Below are positions 1 through 7,639 of a stretch of DNA of 22,607 bases, piece after piece (within the stretch, counting starts at the first letter, position 1; every line of letters begins with the position of its first letter). The position numbers and the translations under genes are program-made. Below the pieces are notes generated by a model. It saw nothing but the letters and a program-made list of their open reading frames with translations, had not been told where the DNA came from and made no database searches. The DNA is from an uncultured Collinsella sp. Its GTDB lineage: Bacteria; Actinomycetota; Coriobacteriia; Coriobacteriales; Coriobacteriaceae. The DNA lies in assembly GCA_938036665.1 (NCBI GenBank), contig CALHWR010000192.1, positions 1 to 22,607 of the forward strand, read 5' to 3'.

Positions 1-1082
1 GGCGTTGCGGCATTGCCACGGCCCTTTCCGCGGCCACGACCCTCGCCCTGCCCCTGACCGGCGCGGGCATCGGATTCAGCATCGCGACGACGGCGCTTGG
101 GCATCGACGTGCCAGCAAGACGGTCGGCGCTCGACAGGCCATCGCCCACGTCGACGCCGTTCTCGCGGTCGAGCTCCATGAGCGCCAGGCGCATCTCGGG
201 CGACTCGATGCGCTCGAGCACGTCGCGCGTCACGCAGTCAGGGCGGCAGTTACAGCCCTGCTCGGCGGCCTTCTTTTTGCAGCCCTCCGAGCAGGTCATA
301 TCAGCCAGGTTGACCTTAAAGACCTTGCCGTTCTCCAGGCGCAGCACCAGCTGCTCGCGCGGCGTGTCATATTCCTGAATACGCGCCTTGCCGAGCGGCG
401 TATCGATAAGCGTCTTCTTTTTGGGCGCGCGGCTCTTAAAGTCCTTGTACGCCTCGAACTCATAGCGCAGGCAGCACATCAGGCGGCCGCAAACGCCGCT
501 GATCTTGGAGGAATTGAGCGGCAGGTCCTGCTCTTTTGCCATGCGGATCGAGACGGGCTCAAACTGTCCGCCAAAGCGCGTGCAACAGAGCTCCTGGCCG
601 CACTGGGCATAGCCGCCCACCAGGCGAGTCTCGTCGCGCACGCCGATCTGGCGCATGTCGACGCGAATGTGCAGCGTCGAGGAAAGGTCCTTGACGAGCT
701 GACGAAAATCGACGCGCTCCTCGGCCGCAAAATAGAACACGGCCTTCTCGCCGCCAAACAGGTACTCGACGCCCACCGGTTTCATCTCGAGGTCGAGCTC
801 CTTGACCAGACGGCGGAAGTCGACCATGGCCTCGTCGCCCTGGATGGCCAGATCATCGGCAAGCTGCAGGTCGATGTCGCTCGCCACGCGCAGCACGGGC
901 TTGAGCGGCTGGCCGATCTCGTCCTGCGGTACCTCGAAGGGATCGGCCGTGACCAGGCCGATCTCGGTTCCGCGCTCGGTGGAGCAGATGGCATAATCGG
1001 CCTCGAGGATATCCAAATCCTGCGGGTCGAACCACAGGTCGCGCGAGGCGTAGGTAAACTTAACGGGTACGACTAACGGCAT
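1..1082 (-). CDS. ricT: PSP1-domain protein RicT (YaaT-like), 3' end outside window
   Basis: The first 360 codons are visible; the C-terminus lies beyond base 1. The ATG at 1080-1082 overlaps the end of holB by 10 bp (ATGCCGTTAG), so the two are translationally coupled. Residues about 60-210 carry the PSP1 core, including the diagnostic cysteine patches CGQELCC (161-167) and CGRLMCC (198-204). In Bacillus this protein joins RicA and RicF in a complex that holds Fe-S clusters and helps RNase Y-dependent mRNA maturation and competence or sporulation control; no ricA or ricF is in this window. Order tmk, holB, ricT matches the conserved arrangement in Gram-positive bacteria. Unusual points are a second cysteine cluster (C264, C268, C277, C279, C283) and a basic Arg/Gly-rich tail from about residue 329 (PKRRRRD, then GRGRGKGRG). 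The family call is secure; the function in this lineage is inferred. Confidence 0.9.
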   Translation of the reverse strand, partial: MPLVVPVKFTYASRDLWFDPQDLDILEADYAICSTERGTEIGLVTADPFEVPQDEIGQPLKPVLRVASDIDLQLADDLAIQGDEAMVDFRRLVKELDLEMKPVGVEYLFGGEKAVFYFAAEERVDFRQLVKDLSSTLHIRVDMRQIGVRDETRLVGGYAQCGQELCCTRFGGQFEPVSIRMAKEQDLPLNSSKISGVCGRLMCCLRYEFEAYKDFKSRAPKKKTLIDTPLGKARIQEYDTPREQLVLRLENGKVFKVNLADMTCSEGCKKKAAEQGCNCRPDCVTRDVLERIESPEMRLALMELDRENGVDVGDGLSSADRLAGTSMPKRRRRDAESDARAGQGQGEGRGRGKGRGNAAT

Positions 1083-2200
1083 TTCAGTGCCTTCCTGATA
1101 TCGAACAGCATGACCTCGATGGCCAACTGGGGAGTAACGTTTCTGGCGATGTTGCGCTCGGCGGTTGCGACCGCTTCGAGCGCCTGGGTGGCACCCGCAA
1201 CATTGGTCGCGGCGGCAAGCCGACCGATCGTGTCGCGCACATCCTCGTTCACGACGTCGGCCGCCTCATCCTGAAGCGTCAGCAGCACGTCGCGCATGAG
1301 CGTCCGCGCGCTCGCCAGCGCTTCCATGATACCCGAACGCTCGCGCGCGTTGAGTTCGCGCTTGTTGCGGTCCTCAAGCTGCTTCAATGCTCCACGCGAC
1401 AGGTAGTCGGCATTTTGCTCGAGCACCTTTTCCTGCGTGGACTTGACCTCGGCCAACGGCGCCTTGACGGCGACGATGAGCGACTTGGCACGGCTGAGTA
1501 CATCGGCCTCGTCGGCGGCAATGAGTGAGTCGATGGCACGGATCATCTGGCGACGGGCGTCCTGGCGCTCGGCGCTCTTGAGGAACTCGATACCACGCGT
1601 GGGGCTTCCCGCCACGGCGACGGCCATGCGGCAGCGCGCGGGATCCTGCCCGGTGGCGCGGCTCACGGCCTGCGCGGCCACGGTGGGAGACACCAGCCGA
1701 AACGGCACACACTGGCAGCGGCTCACGATGGTGGGCAGCATCACGTCTGCCGAGGTACCCAACAGGATAAACATGACGCCCTCGGGCGGCTCCTCGAGCG
1801 TTTTGAGCAGCGCGTTGGCGGTGTTGGCGCGCAGCTGCTCGGCACGGTCGATGATGTAGACCTTTGCCTTGGCGCGGATGGGCGCCAGCGGCACGTCGTC
1901 GAGCAGCTCGCGGGTCTGGGCGATGAGGTAACCCGTGGCGCTCTCGGGCGTGTAATAGTGCACGTCGGGATGCGTATGTCGAGAGACGCGCACGCAGCTG
2001 TCGCATGCGCCGCAGCCGTCCTGCTCGCACAGGAAGGCTTGGGCGAGCGCCCACGCGGCGTCGAGCTTGCCCGCGCCGGGCGCGCCCAAAAACAGGTAGG
2101 CGTGCGACGCGCGACCGCTAGCGACGGCATTGGTCAAAAAGTCGCGCACGCGCTCTTGGGTGTCGAGCTTGGCCAGCAGGCTTGCCTGAGCGGGGGCCAT
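1073..2200 (-). CDS. holB: DNA polymerase III subunit delta-prime (clamp loader)
   Basis: This is a 375-residue AAA+ clamp-loader subunit, part of the complex that loads the beta sliding clamp on DNA. The P-loop region is GAPGAGKL (39-46), followed by a zinc module with C58, C63, C66 and C69, then IIDRAEQL (116-123) and the NALLKTLEEPP block. The SRC arginine-finger motif sits at 160-162. The P-loop ends in Leu where ATPases have Ser or Thr; delta-prime subunits often do not hydrolyse ATP, so this fits the family. I chose the ATG at 2200 (MAPAQASLL) because AAGGAGG lies about 10 nt upstream and the tmk stop is 1 bp away. The frame stays open 20 codons further, but that part would lie inside tmk and has no good ribosome site. 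The gene is the middle member of the tmk-holB-ricT operon. Confidence 0.93.
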   Translation of the reverse strand: MAPAQASLLAKLDTQERVRDFLTNAVASGRASHAYLFLGAPGAGKLDAAWALAQAFLCEQDGCGACDSCVRVSRHTHPDVHYYTPESATGYLIAQTRELLDDVPLAPIRAKAKVYIIDRAEQLRANTANALLKTLEEPPEGVMFILLGTSADVMLPTIVSRCQCVPFRLVSPTVAAQAVSRATGQDPARCRMAVAVAGSPTRGIEFLKSAERQDARRQMIRAIDSLIAADEADVLSRAKSLIVAVKAPLAEVKSTQEKVLEQNADYLSRGALKQLEDRNKRELNARERSGIMEALASARTLMRDVLLTLQDEAADVVNEDVRDTIGRLAAATNVAGATQALEAVATAERNIARNVTPQLAIEVMLFDIRKALKCR

Positions 2201-2201
2201 G

Positions 2202-2885
2202 CTACTCGGCCTCCTTGGCAAGCGCGGCGGCAACGGCTTCCTGCGGAATGTCGAGACCATACGCGCGAACCTGCTCGACCGTCTTCTCGAAGACTTCCTC
2301 GACGGTCGCAGTGGCGTCGATGAGCTTTACGCGGTTTGGCTCCTCGGCAGCGATTGCGCAAAAGCCCTGGTAGACACGCTCCTGGAATGCCACGCCTTTT
2401 GCCTCCATGCGATCTGCCGCACCACGGGCTGCCATGCGCAGCGCCGCCTGCTCGGGCGCGATGTGATAGACGAGTGTGAGCGCCGGGTGCGTACCCGCGA
2501 CGGCCAGGTTGTTGGCGTCGCGCACTATCTGGCGATCGAGGCCATCGGCAAACGCCTGGTAGCAGGTCGTGGAATCGTAGAAGCGATCGCACAGGACCAC
2601 CTTGCCGGCAGCGAGGGCGGGCGCGATGACCTCGTGCACCAGCTGGGCACGCGCAGCCTCGTAGAGCAACAGCTCGCAGGTATCGCCCATCGTCGTGTTG
2701 GCAGGGTCGAGCAGCAGGGCGCGAATCTTTTCGCTGATGGCAGTGCCGCCCGGCTCACGCAGGGTCACAACCTGGTAGCCGGCAAGGTCGAGCGCACGGG
2801 CAAGCAGGCGCGCCTGCGTGGACTTGCCGGCACCGTCGACGCCCTCGAGCGTGATAAAGCTATGTTGAGCAGGCTCAAAAGCCAT
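2202..2885 (-). CDS. tmk: Thymidylate kinase (dTMP kinase)
   Basis: The 227-residue cytosolic enzyme phosphorylates dTMP to dTDP with ATP, a required step of dTTP synthesis. Visible motifs are the P-loop GVDGAGKST (15-23), REPGG (43-47), DRF (100-102, nucleotide binding) with the following YDST, and an Arg-containing LID stretch (RMAARGAADRMEAKG). Length is close to the usual 205-230. The ATG at 2883-2885 is preceded by AGGAAGG at a suitable distance. It is the first gene of the minus-strand operon with holB and ricT, which puts DNA precursor supply beside clamp loading. The promoter must lie in 2886-2990, but I cannot point to a convincing -10/-35 pair there. The C-terminal about 25 residues (QEAVAAALAKEAE) are an Ala-rich helix beyond the catalytic fold. 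Confidence 0.96.
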   Translation of the reverse strand: MAFEPAQHSFITLEGVDGAGKSTQARLLARALDLAGYQVVTLREPGGTAISEKIRALLLDPANTTMGDTCELLLYEAARAQLVHEVIAPALAAGKVVLCDRFYDSTTCYQAFADGLDRQIVRDANNLAVAGTHPALTLVYHIAPEQAALRMAARGAADRMEAKGVAFQERVYQGFCAIAAEEPNRVKLIDATATVEEVFEKTVEQVRAYGLDIPQEAVAAALAKEAE

Positions 2886-2934
2886 GGGCGCAGCCCCTTC
2901 CTACAAGGCGCGTAAATGCGAGTTATAGCAACCA

Positions 2935-2976
2935 AGCCATGATACCCCAGTGCTCGGCACGTCCCCAATGGCTAAA
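2935..2976. repeat. GGGAC-core intergenic repeat, degenerate copy (A)
   Basis: The arm words AGCCAT (2935-2940) and ATGGCT (2968-2973) flank a core that reads ACGTCCCC on the plus strand. The 18-mer ACGTCCCCAATGGCTAAA (2959-2976) matches the copy at 11627-11644 with a single difference, which shows that this is a dispersed sequence and not a local accident. It is followed at 2974-2985 by a perfect 12-bp palindrome, AAAGGCGCCTTT. The copy looks decayed compared with those at 4127 and 15424. Confidence 0.5.
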
Positions 2977-2988
2977 GGCGCCTTTCCA

Positions 2989-3057
2989 AAGTTGCGGTGA
3001 AATAGGGACTGATTGAAGCTCTGAGACCGCCAAACAGTCCCTATTTCACCGCAACTT
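2989..3057. repeat. Perfect 23-bp inverted repeat with GGGACTG core (B)
   Basis: The arms at 2989-3011 and 3035-3057 are exact reverse complements over 23 bp and enclose a 23-nt loop. Each arm ends at the loop side in AGGGACTG, which resembles the GGGAC core of the other intergenic hairpins in this window. It lies between the divergent tmk and zinc-ribbon genes, just upstream of the latter's -10 box. There is no U-tract on either side, so it is not a standard intrinsic terminator. Confidence 0.85.
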
Positions 3058-3082
3058 ATGATGGGGAATTTTGTACGCTGGG

Positions 3083-3088
3083 TATAAT
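3083..3088 (+). promoter_or_regulatory. Candidate -10 box for the zinc-ribbon protein gene
   Basis: TATAAT stands 37 nt before the ATG at 3126 and is preceded by TGGG. There is no good TTGACA-like element 16-18 nt upstream. The perfect inverted repeat ends 25 nt upstream, so it could influence this promoter. This is a sequence match only. Confidence 0.5.
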
Positions 3089-3125
3089 CGTCGTATTGCA
3101 TTGAAATGTGGCGAAAGGAGTGGCA

Positions 3126-4109
3126 ATGTCTCGGTATTGCGCCTCGTGCGGCAAGCGTCTTGCAGATGATGCCAAGTTCTGCACCTCGTGCGGTGCACCC
3201 GTTGAGCAAACAGCCGCGAGCGATAGCCAGCCCGCTTTTGAGCAGACCGGCTCCCTTGATGCGCCGCAAGCCAAGGCGGACGACCCCCTCGCCTATAGCC
3301 CCGACCCCGCCGCAAGGAACGAGGCCGTCGAGACCACGCAGCGCATACCCGTCGCGAGCGGCTCGCCCCAACAGCAGCCGGCTCCCGCATACGCGCCCGC
3401 TTCGCCACAGACCCCCGCTCCCAAAATGAGCGGCACCGGGCCGCTTATCGCCGTTATCGTTGTGCTGGTGGCGATCATCATCGCCCTGGTCATCTTCTTT
3501 GCAATCAGACCGTTCGACAACGCCGCCACGCAGACGACTGCCGAGGTAGCTAAGCTGCACCATGACGTCGACGACGATGACCTAAAGCCTCTCGGCGATC
3601 CCAACAGCCTGTACGACGATGATGACGATGACGACGAGGATGGCGGCGAAGCAACGCTCTCTGAGCAGAACCTCTACCGCCGACTGAGCGAATACTACGA
3701 CCTGCTCGAAGATCTCGACAGCCAGGTCCGTGGCTGCGCGCAGAACTTCAACGGCAACTATCTGGAAGAGGATCGAACCACCCGTCAAAATCTCGCCGAC
3801 GTCGCCGAGCGCACGGAGGACACCATCGAGCAGTATTACGACATCGTCGAGGACCTGGACGTCCCGACGAGCTCCAAGAACTACAGCCCCTGGAAGGACA
3901 TCATCGCCCTGTACGACGACCTGGATCACCGCATTGACGCAATCTGTGATGCCTGGGAGATCAGCCTGAAATACGCCAAGCCTGCGGACCACAAGAATGA
4001 GATCGTGGCGCCGCTGTCGCGCGACAACGTGGCGGGCACCAATGACAATAAGTACCGCCTAGACTTTGAGGAGCGCTATCCCGGCGCCAAGCCTGTCGAG
4101 GTGAACTAG
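3126..4109 (+). CDS. Zinc-ribbon, single-pass membrane protein with Asp-rich segment, function unknown
   Basis: The 327-residue protein begins with a zinc ribbon (C5, C8, C19, C22: CASCGKRL then CTSCGAPV). A Pro/Ala/Gln-rich linker follows (about 30-100), then one membrane segment (about 106-127). Next comes a strongly acidic stretch (DDDDLK at 149-154, seven Asp at 164-170) and a helical, acidic C-terminal domain of about 150 residues rich in DLD and EYYD-type sequences. By the positive-inside tendency the ribbon should be cytosolic and the acidic domain outside, but this is inference. The ATG at 3126 is chosen over a GTG at 3108 because AAAGGAG sits 5 nt before it. I recognise the N-terminal ribbon-plus-helix layout as common in Actinobacteria and Firmicutes, but not the C-terminal domain. 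It stands alone between divergent tmk and convergent topA, so context gives no function. Confidence 0.85.
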   Translation: MSRYCASCGKRLADDAKFCTSCGAPVEQTAASDSQPAFEQTGSLDAPQAKADDPLAYSPDPAARNEAVETTQRIPVASGSPQQQPAPAYAPASPQTPAPKMSGTGPLIAVIVVLVAIIIALVIFFAIRPFDNAATQTTAEVAKLHHDVDDDDLKPLGDPNSLYDDDDDDDEDGGEATLSEQNLYRRLSEYYDLLEDLDSQVRGCAQNFNGNYLEEDRTTRQNLADVAERTEDTIEQYYDIVEDLDVPTSSKNYSPWKDIIALYDDLDHRIDAICDAWEISLKYAKPADHKNEIVAPLSRDNVAGTNDNKYRLDFEERYPGAKPVEVN

Positions 4110-4126
4110 CGCTTTGTCGTTCCCGA

Positions 4127-4185
4127 GCCGGCAGTTAGGGACGTTCCTAAACTGCCGGCAGAAAAAGAACATCCCTAACTGCCGG
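4127..4185. repeat. GGGAC-core intergenic hairpin with three arm copies (C)
   Basis: The arm word GCCGGCAGTT (4127-4136) recurs inverted at 4150-4159 (AACTGCCGGC) and again at 4177-4185 (AACTGCCGG). Between the first two lies the core AGGGACGTTCCTA; between the second and third lies an inverted, slightly changed core, GAACATCCCT. The outer arms pair over 19 bp with one mismatch. The element sits 18 bp after the stop of the zinc-ribbon gene and just before the shared terminator. Confidence 0.8.
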
Positions 4186-4187
4186 TC

Positions 4188-4229
4188 AAAAAAACGAGCG
4201 AGGATCGCGGGGTCCTCGCTCGTTTTTTT
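4188..4229. terminator. Bidirectional intrinsic terminator
   Basis: A perfect 17-bp inverted repeat (4188-4204 and 4213-4229) encloses an 8-nt loop. Its arms start with seven A and end with seven T, so on either strand the GC-rich stem (CGAGCGAGGA) is followed by a T-run. It serves the convergent zinc-ribbon gene (plus) and topA (minus). Confidence 0.95.
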
Positions 4230-4251
4230 GGGCAATGTTTCGACTGCGCCG

Positions 4252-6846
4252 CTACTTGTCGGTGGCCGCTTTCTTGGCAGTCGATTTCTTCGCGGTCGTC
4301 TTCTTGGCGGCAGTGGCTTTCTTAGCCGTCGTCTTTTTGGGCGCCGTTGTCTTCTTCGCCGTGCTCGCCTTGGTTGTGGTCTTGCGCCCGCGGGCCGGCT
4401 TTTTCTCCTTGGTCGGGCAGTCCATGTTCACGCAGATGCGCCACGGACCGCGCGCCGTGTTGACCACCACGATGGGGGCGCCGCACTCGGGGCAGGTCTC
4501 GCCCGTCGCCTCGAGCTTACCGCGCGCCGGCAGAGGATAGCTCACGCCGCAGTCATCGTAGTTGGTGCAGCGGATAAAGCGCTTGCCGCTCTTCTCGCTC
4601 TTGTGCGCGATCAGGTCGCCATGGCGTCCGGCCTCGGCGCACACCTTGCACTCGCCCACCTTAAGGTCAGGCTCGTAGTTGGTGGGGCACGTGGGGTTCA
4701 CGCAAATCTCGAAGGCCTTCTGGCGGAACGGCTGGCACTTAATGCGCGGCGCGCCGCACTCGGGGCACACGGCCGCCTCGCCCTCGAGCGGGCTCACCTT
4801 GACGCCGCTCGGCACCGGATAGGTCACATCGCAGTCGGGCCAGCCCATGCAGCCGATAAAGCTGCCGCGGGTCTTGGCGCTCGTCTTCATAACCAGGTCC
4901 TTGCCGCACTTGGGGCAAGCGCCCACGCGCGCATCGGCCGTGACGGCGTCGCTGATGGCGTCGCCCAGTTCCTGCGTATGTTTGAGCAGCTCGTCGAGCA
5001 CGCCGGCCAGCAGCGCGCGCGAGTGCGTCACGACATGTTCTTCGGTGTCCTCGCCGCGCTCCACGCGGGTCATGTCGCCGTCGAGCTCGCTGGTCATATC
5101 GGGGCTCGTGATGCGCGGGGCAAACTGCGACAGTGCATCGATAATGGCGATGCCCAGCTGGCTCGGCTCCACGGGATCATTTTTGAGATAGCGCACGGCA
5201 TACAGGCGCTCGATGATGCTCGCGCGCGTGGACTTGGTGCCCAGGCCGCGCTTTTCCATCTCCTGCACGAGCTTGCCCTGGCTGTAGCGCGCGGGCGGCT
5301 CGGTCTGCTTGGCCTCGAGTTTAATGTCGAAAACGTCGACCGTATCGCCCTGCTCCAGCGGCGGCATCTGCTCGTCGCGCTTAAGTCCATACGGATACGC
5401 CTCGCGGAAGCCCGGGGTCACGAGCACGTCGCCCGAAGCCACGAACGGCTCGCCGTTGACGTCGAGCTCGAGCTTGGTGTTCTCGATGGTCGCGGGCCCC
5501 ATGAGCGTTGCCAGGAAGCGGCGGGCGATGAGGTCGTAGAGCTTGCGCTGGCCGCCATCGAGCGTGGACGGATCGCCTTCGCCCGTGGGGTAGATGGGCG
5601 GGTGGTCGGTGGTCTCGACTTTGCCGCGCGTGGGCTTCATGGGGCCGGCGAGTACCTTTTTGCACACGGGCGCCAGCGCCGGGTTGATCTTTGCCAGGTC
5701 GCTCACCACGGCGCCCAGATCGAGCGTCGCAGGGTACACGGTGTTGTCGACACGCGGATAGCTGATGAGGCCCGCCATGTAGAGGGACTCGGCGATGCGC
5801 ATGGTACGTGCAGGTGAGATGCCCTCGGCCGCGGCGGCAGCCTGCAGCGAGGTCGTCGCAAACGGCGTGGGCGGCTGCTGCTTGCGGGAGCGCTTGGTCA
5901 CCGCGGCGACGGTTGCCGTCGTAGCGCCGTCGACGTGGCCGTACGCCGTCTCGGCAGCATCTTTGTCGGTAAAACGTGTCGTCTTGTGCGCAATCTTAAA
6001 GCGGTCATCCTCGGCAGCACCCTGAGCGGCACCCATGCCGCGAATCTGCCAATAGTCCTCGGGCACAAACGCCATGCGTTCGCGTTCGCGCTCGACCACC
6101 AGAGCGAGCGTCGGCGTCTGCACGCGGCCGGCGGAGCGCACGTTGCCAAAGCCGCCAAACTTGGCGAGCGTCAGGTAGCGCGTGAGCACCGCGCCCCAAA
6201 TGAGATCGATGTGCTGGCGGCTCTCGCCGGCGTCGGCCAGATTCTGGTCGAGCGAGACAAGATTATCGAAGGCCTGCGTAATCTCGGCCTTGGTAAACGA
6301 AGAATACTGGGCGCGGGCGACCGGCAAGTCGGGCGCAACCTCGCGCACCTTGTTGAGGGCGTCTGAACCGATCAGTTCGCCCTCGCGGTCGAAGTCCGTG
6401 GCGATAATGACGCTGTCGGACTTCTTGGCAAGGTTCTTGAGCGAGCGGATGAGCTCCTTCTCGGCCGGCAGCTTAATGACGGGCGCCCAGGTGAGGTAAG
6501 GCAGGCTCTCGAGCTTCCAGCCCTTGATGGAGATACCATCGGCAAGAAACGGCTTGCGCTTGGTGTCGTAGGGCGGACGTGCCAGGCCATCGGGCATATC
6601 GGCCGGCAGCATCTCGCCGTCCTCGGTGACCGAATACCAGCCCAGCTTTTTATCGAACAGCACGCTGTCGCAAAAATCGGGCGCAAGGATGTGACCGGCA
6701 AGGCCGATCGTCACGCACTCCTCGCCCTTCCACTCAAAACGGTAGATGGCGGTGTTGTACACCTTGTCCTTTTTGGGTTTGCCCGTGGACAGACGCTCGG
6801 CAATCTGACGCGCGGCGTCGTTTTTCTCGGCGATGATGAGCTTCAA
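4252..6846 (-). CDS. topA: DNA topoisomerase I, type IA, archaeal-type core with four zinc ribbons
   Basis: The 864-residue enzyme relaxes negative supercoils by single-strand passage. The TOPRIM acidic residues are E7 (IIAEKNDA) and the DxD pair D151/D153 (ATDFDREGELIG). The catalytic tyrosine is Y363 in LISYPRVDN, and SAGRVQTPTLALVV is at 238-251. The start MKLIIAEKNDA and the SYPRVDN form resemble archaeal-type topA more than E. coli TopA (IVESPAKAK, YMRTDS). The C-terminus has four Cys4 ribbons (C644/647/666/672, C694/697/715/720, C733/736/760/766, C785/788/805/810) and a Lys/Ala/Thr-rich tail (815-864), probably for DNA contact. The start codon is TTG, supported by AGGAG about 7 nt upstream. 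It lies 54 bp after hypB and may be read from that operon. No second topA is in the window, so whether it is the main topoisomerase I is unknown. Confidence 0.93.
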   Translation of the reverse strand: MKLIIAEKNDAARQIAERLSTGKPKKDKVYNTAIYRFEWKGEECVTIGLAGHILAPDFCDSVLFDKKLGWYSVTEDGEMLPADMPDGLARPPYDTKRKPFLADGISIKGWKLESLPYLTWAPVIKLPAEKELIRSLKNLAKKSDSVIIATDFDREGELIGSDALNKVREVAPDLPVARAQYSSFTKAEITQAFDNLVSLDQNLADAGESRQHIDLIWGAVLTRYLTLAKFGGFGNVRSAGRVQTPTLALVVERERERMAFVPEDYWQIRGMGAAQGAAEDDRFKIAHKTTRFTDKDAAETAYGHVDGATTATVAAVTKRSRKQQPPTPFATTSLQAAAAAEGISPARTMRIAESLYMAGLISYPRVDNTVYPATLDLGAVVSDLAKINPALAPVCKKVLAGPMKPTRGKVETTDHPPIYPTGEGDPSTLDGGQRKLYDLIARRFLATLMGPATIENTKLELDVNGEPFVASGDVLVTPGFREAYPYGLKRDEQMPPLEQGDTVDVFDIKLEAKQTEPPARYSQGKLVQEMEKRGLGTKSTRASIIERLYAVRYLKNDPVEPSQLGIAIIDALSQFAPRITSPDMTSELDGDMTRVERGEDTEEHVVTHSRALLAGVLDELLKHTQELGDAISDAVTADARVGACPKCGKDLVMKTSAKTRGSFIGCMGWPDCDVTYPVPSGVKVSPLEGEAAVCPECGAPRIKCQPFRQKAFEICVNPTCPTNYEPDLKVGECKVCAEAGRHGDLIAHKSEKSGKRFIRCTNYDDCGVSYPLPARGKLEATGETCPECGAPIVVVNTARGPWRICVNMDCPTKEKKPARGRKTTTKASTAKKTTAPKKTTAKKATAAKKTTAKKSTAKKAATDK

Positions 6847-6900
6847 AAGAGGCTCCTATCTCGTATCTCTGCGGCTACGCCCGCCCGTATGGCGGCCGAC

Positions 6901-7584
6901 TTACGCCCTTGCTTGCTCAATCTGCCCGATGAGCCAATCGCACCAGGCATCCATGCCCTCGCCCTTGCGCGCGCTCACGGCAAACCGCGGCGCCTGCGGA
7001 TTGAGGTCATCGAGTGTCTTAGTATACCTATCCATGTCAAAATCGAAAGCCGGGGCCACGTCGACCTTGTTGAGCAGCTGCGCGCCGGCGTGCTGGAAGA
7101 TGCCCGGATACTTGATGGGCTTGTCGTCGCCCTCGGGCACCGAGAGGATCATAATGGACAGGTTCTCGCCCAGGTCAAAGTCGACCGGGCAGACCAGGTT
7201 GCCCACATTTTCGATAAAGATGACGTCGATGTTTTCCAGACCGACGGCCTGGTCGAAGGCGTCGACAGCCTCCATGATCATGTTGCCCTCGAGGTGGCAC
7301 AGGCCACCCGTGTTGATCTGGATGGCGGGCATGCCGGCTTCCTTCATGGTGATGGCGTCGACATCCGAGGCGATATCGCCCTCGATGACGGCACAGCGCA
7401 GGCCGGCTTTGTCACGCAGGCGCTCGTTGGTGCCCAGAATCGTGGTGGTCTTGCCCGAACCGGGGCTCGACAGCACATTGATCACATAGGTGCCTGCCTC
7501 ATTAAATCGCTGACGCAGCTGATCTGCCAGGCGCTCGTTGCGCGACAGGATCGGCGACGCGATATCAATCGTTTTCTCAGCCAT
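6901..7584 (-). CDS. hypB: Hydrogenase nickel incorporation GTPase HypB
   Basis: The 227-residue SIMIBI-class GTPase drives nickel delivery to NiFe-hydrogenase precursors, working with HypA. The P-loop is SSPGSGKTT (39-47), metal-site residues are C96 and H97 (GGLCHLEG) and C132 (GNLVCP), and the guanine motif is NKVD (172-175). There is no N-terminal His-rich nickel store as in some HypB proteins, nor the CxxCGC motif of E. coli HypB. The ATG at 7584 has AAGGAG 8 nt upstream; a GTG three codons earlier would sit almost on that site, so I reject it. A TATAAA (minus strand, at 7610-7615) in the 55-bp gap to hypA might be an internal -10 box, but support is weak. No hydrogenase structural genes are in the window. 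Confidence 0.95.
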   Translation of the reverse strand: MAEKTIDIASPILSRNERLADQLRQRFNEAGTYVINVLSSPGSGKTTTILGTNERLRDKAGLRCAVIEGDIASDVDAITMKEAGMPAIQINTGGLCHLEGNMIMEAVDAFDQAVGLENIDVIFIENVGNLVCPVDFDLGENLSIMILSVPEGDDKPIKYPGIFQHAGAQLLNKVDVAPAFDFDMDRYTKTLDDLNPQAPRFAVSARKGEGMDAWCDWLIGQIEQARA

Positions 7585-7639
7585 ACTCGGCACTCCTTAC
7601 TTTGGCCCCTTTATACCCCATCACCAGATGGCTAGCGGG

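Noticed and set aside
4114..5817. A 567-codon open frame on the plus strand opposite topA
   Set aside because: It is the antisense shadow of topA in GC-rich DNA. Its product is low-complexity (Arg/Ala/His/Leu) with no domain, and topA motifs on the other strand are clear.
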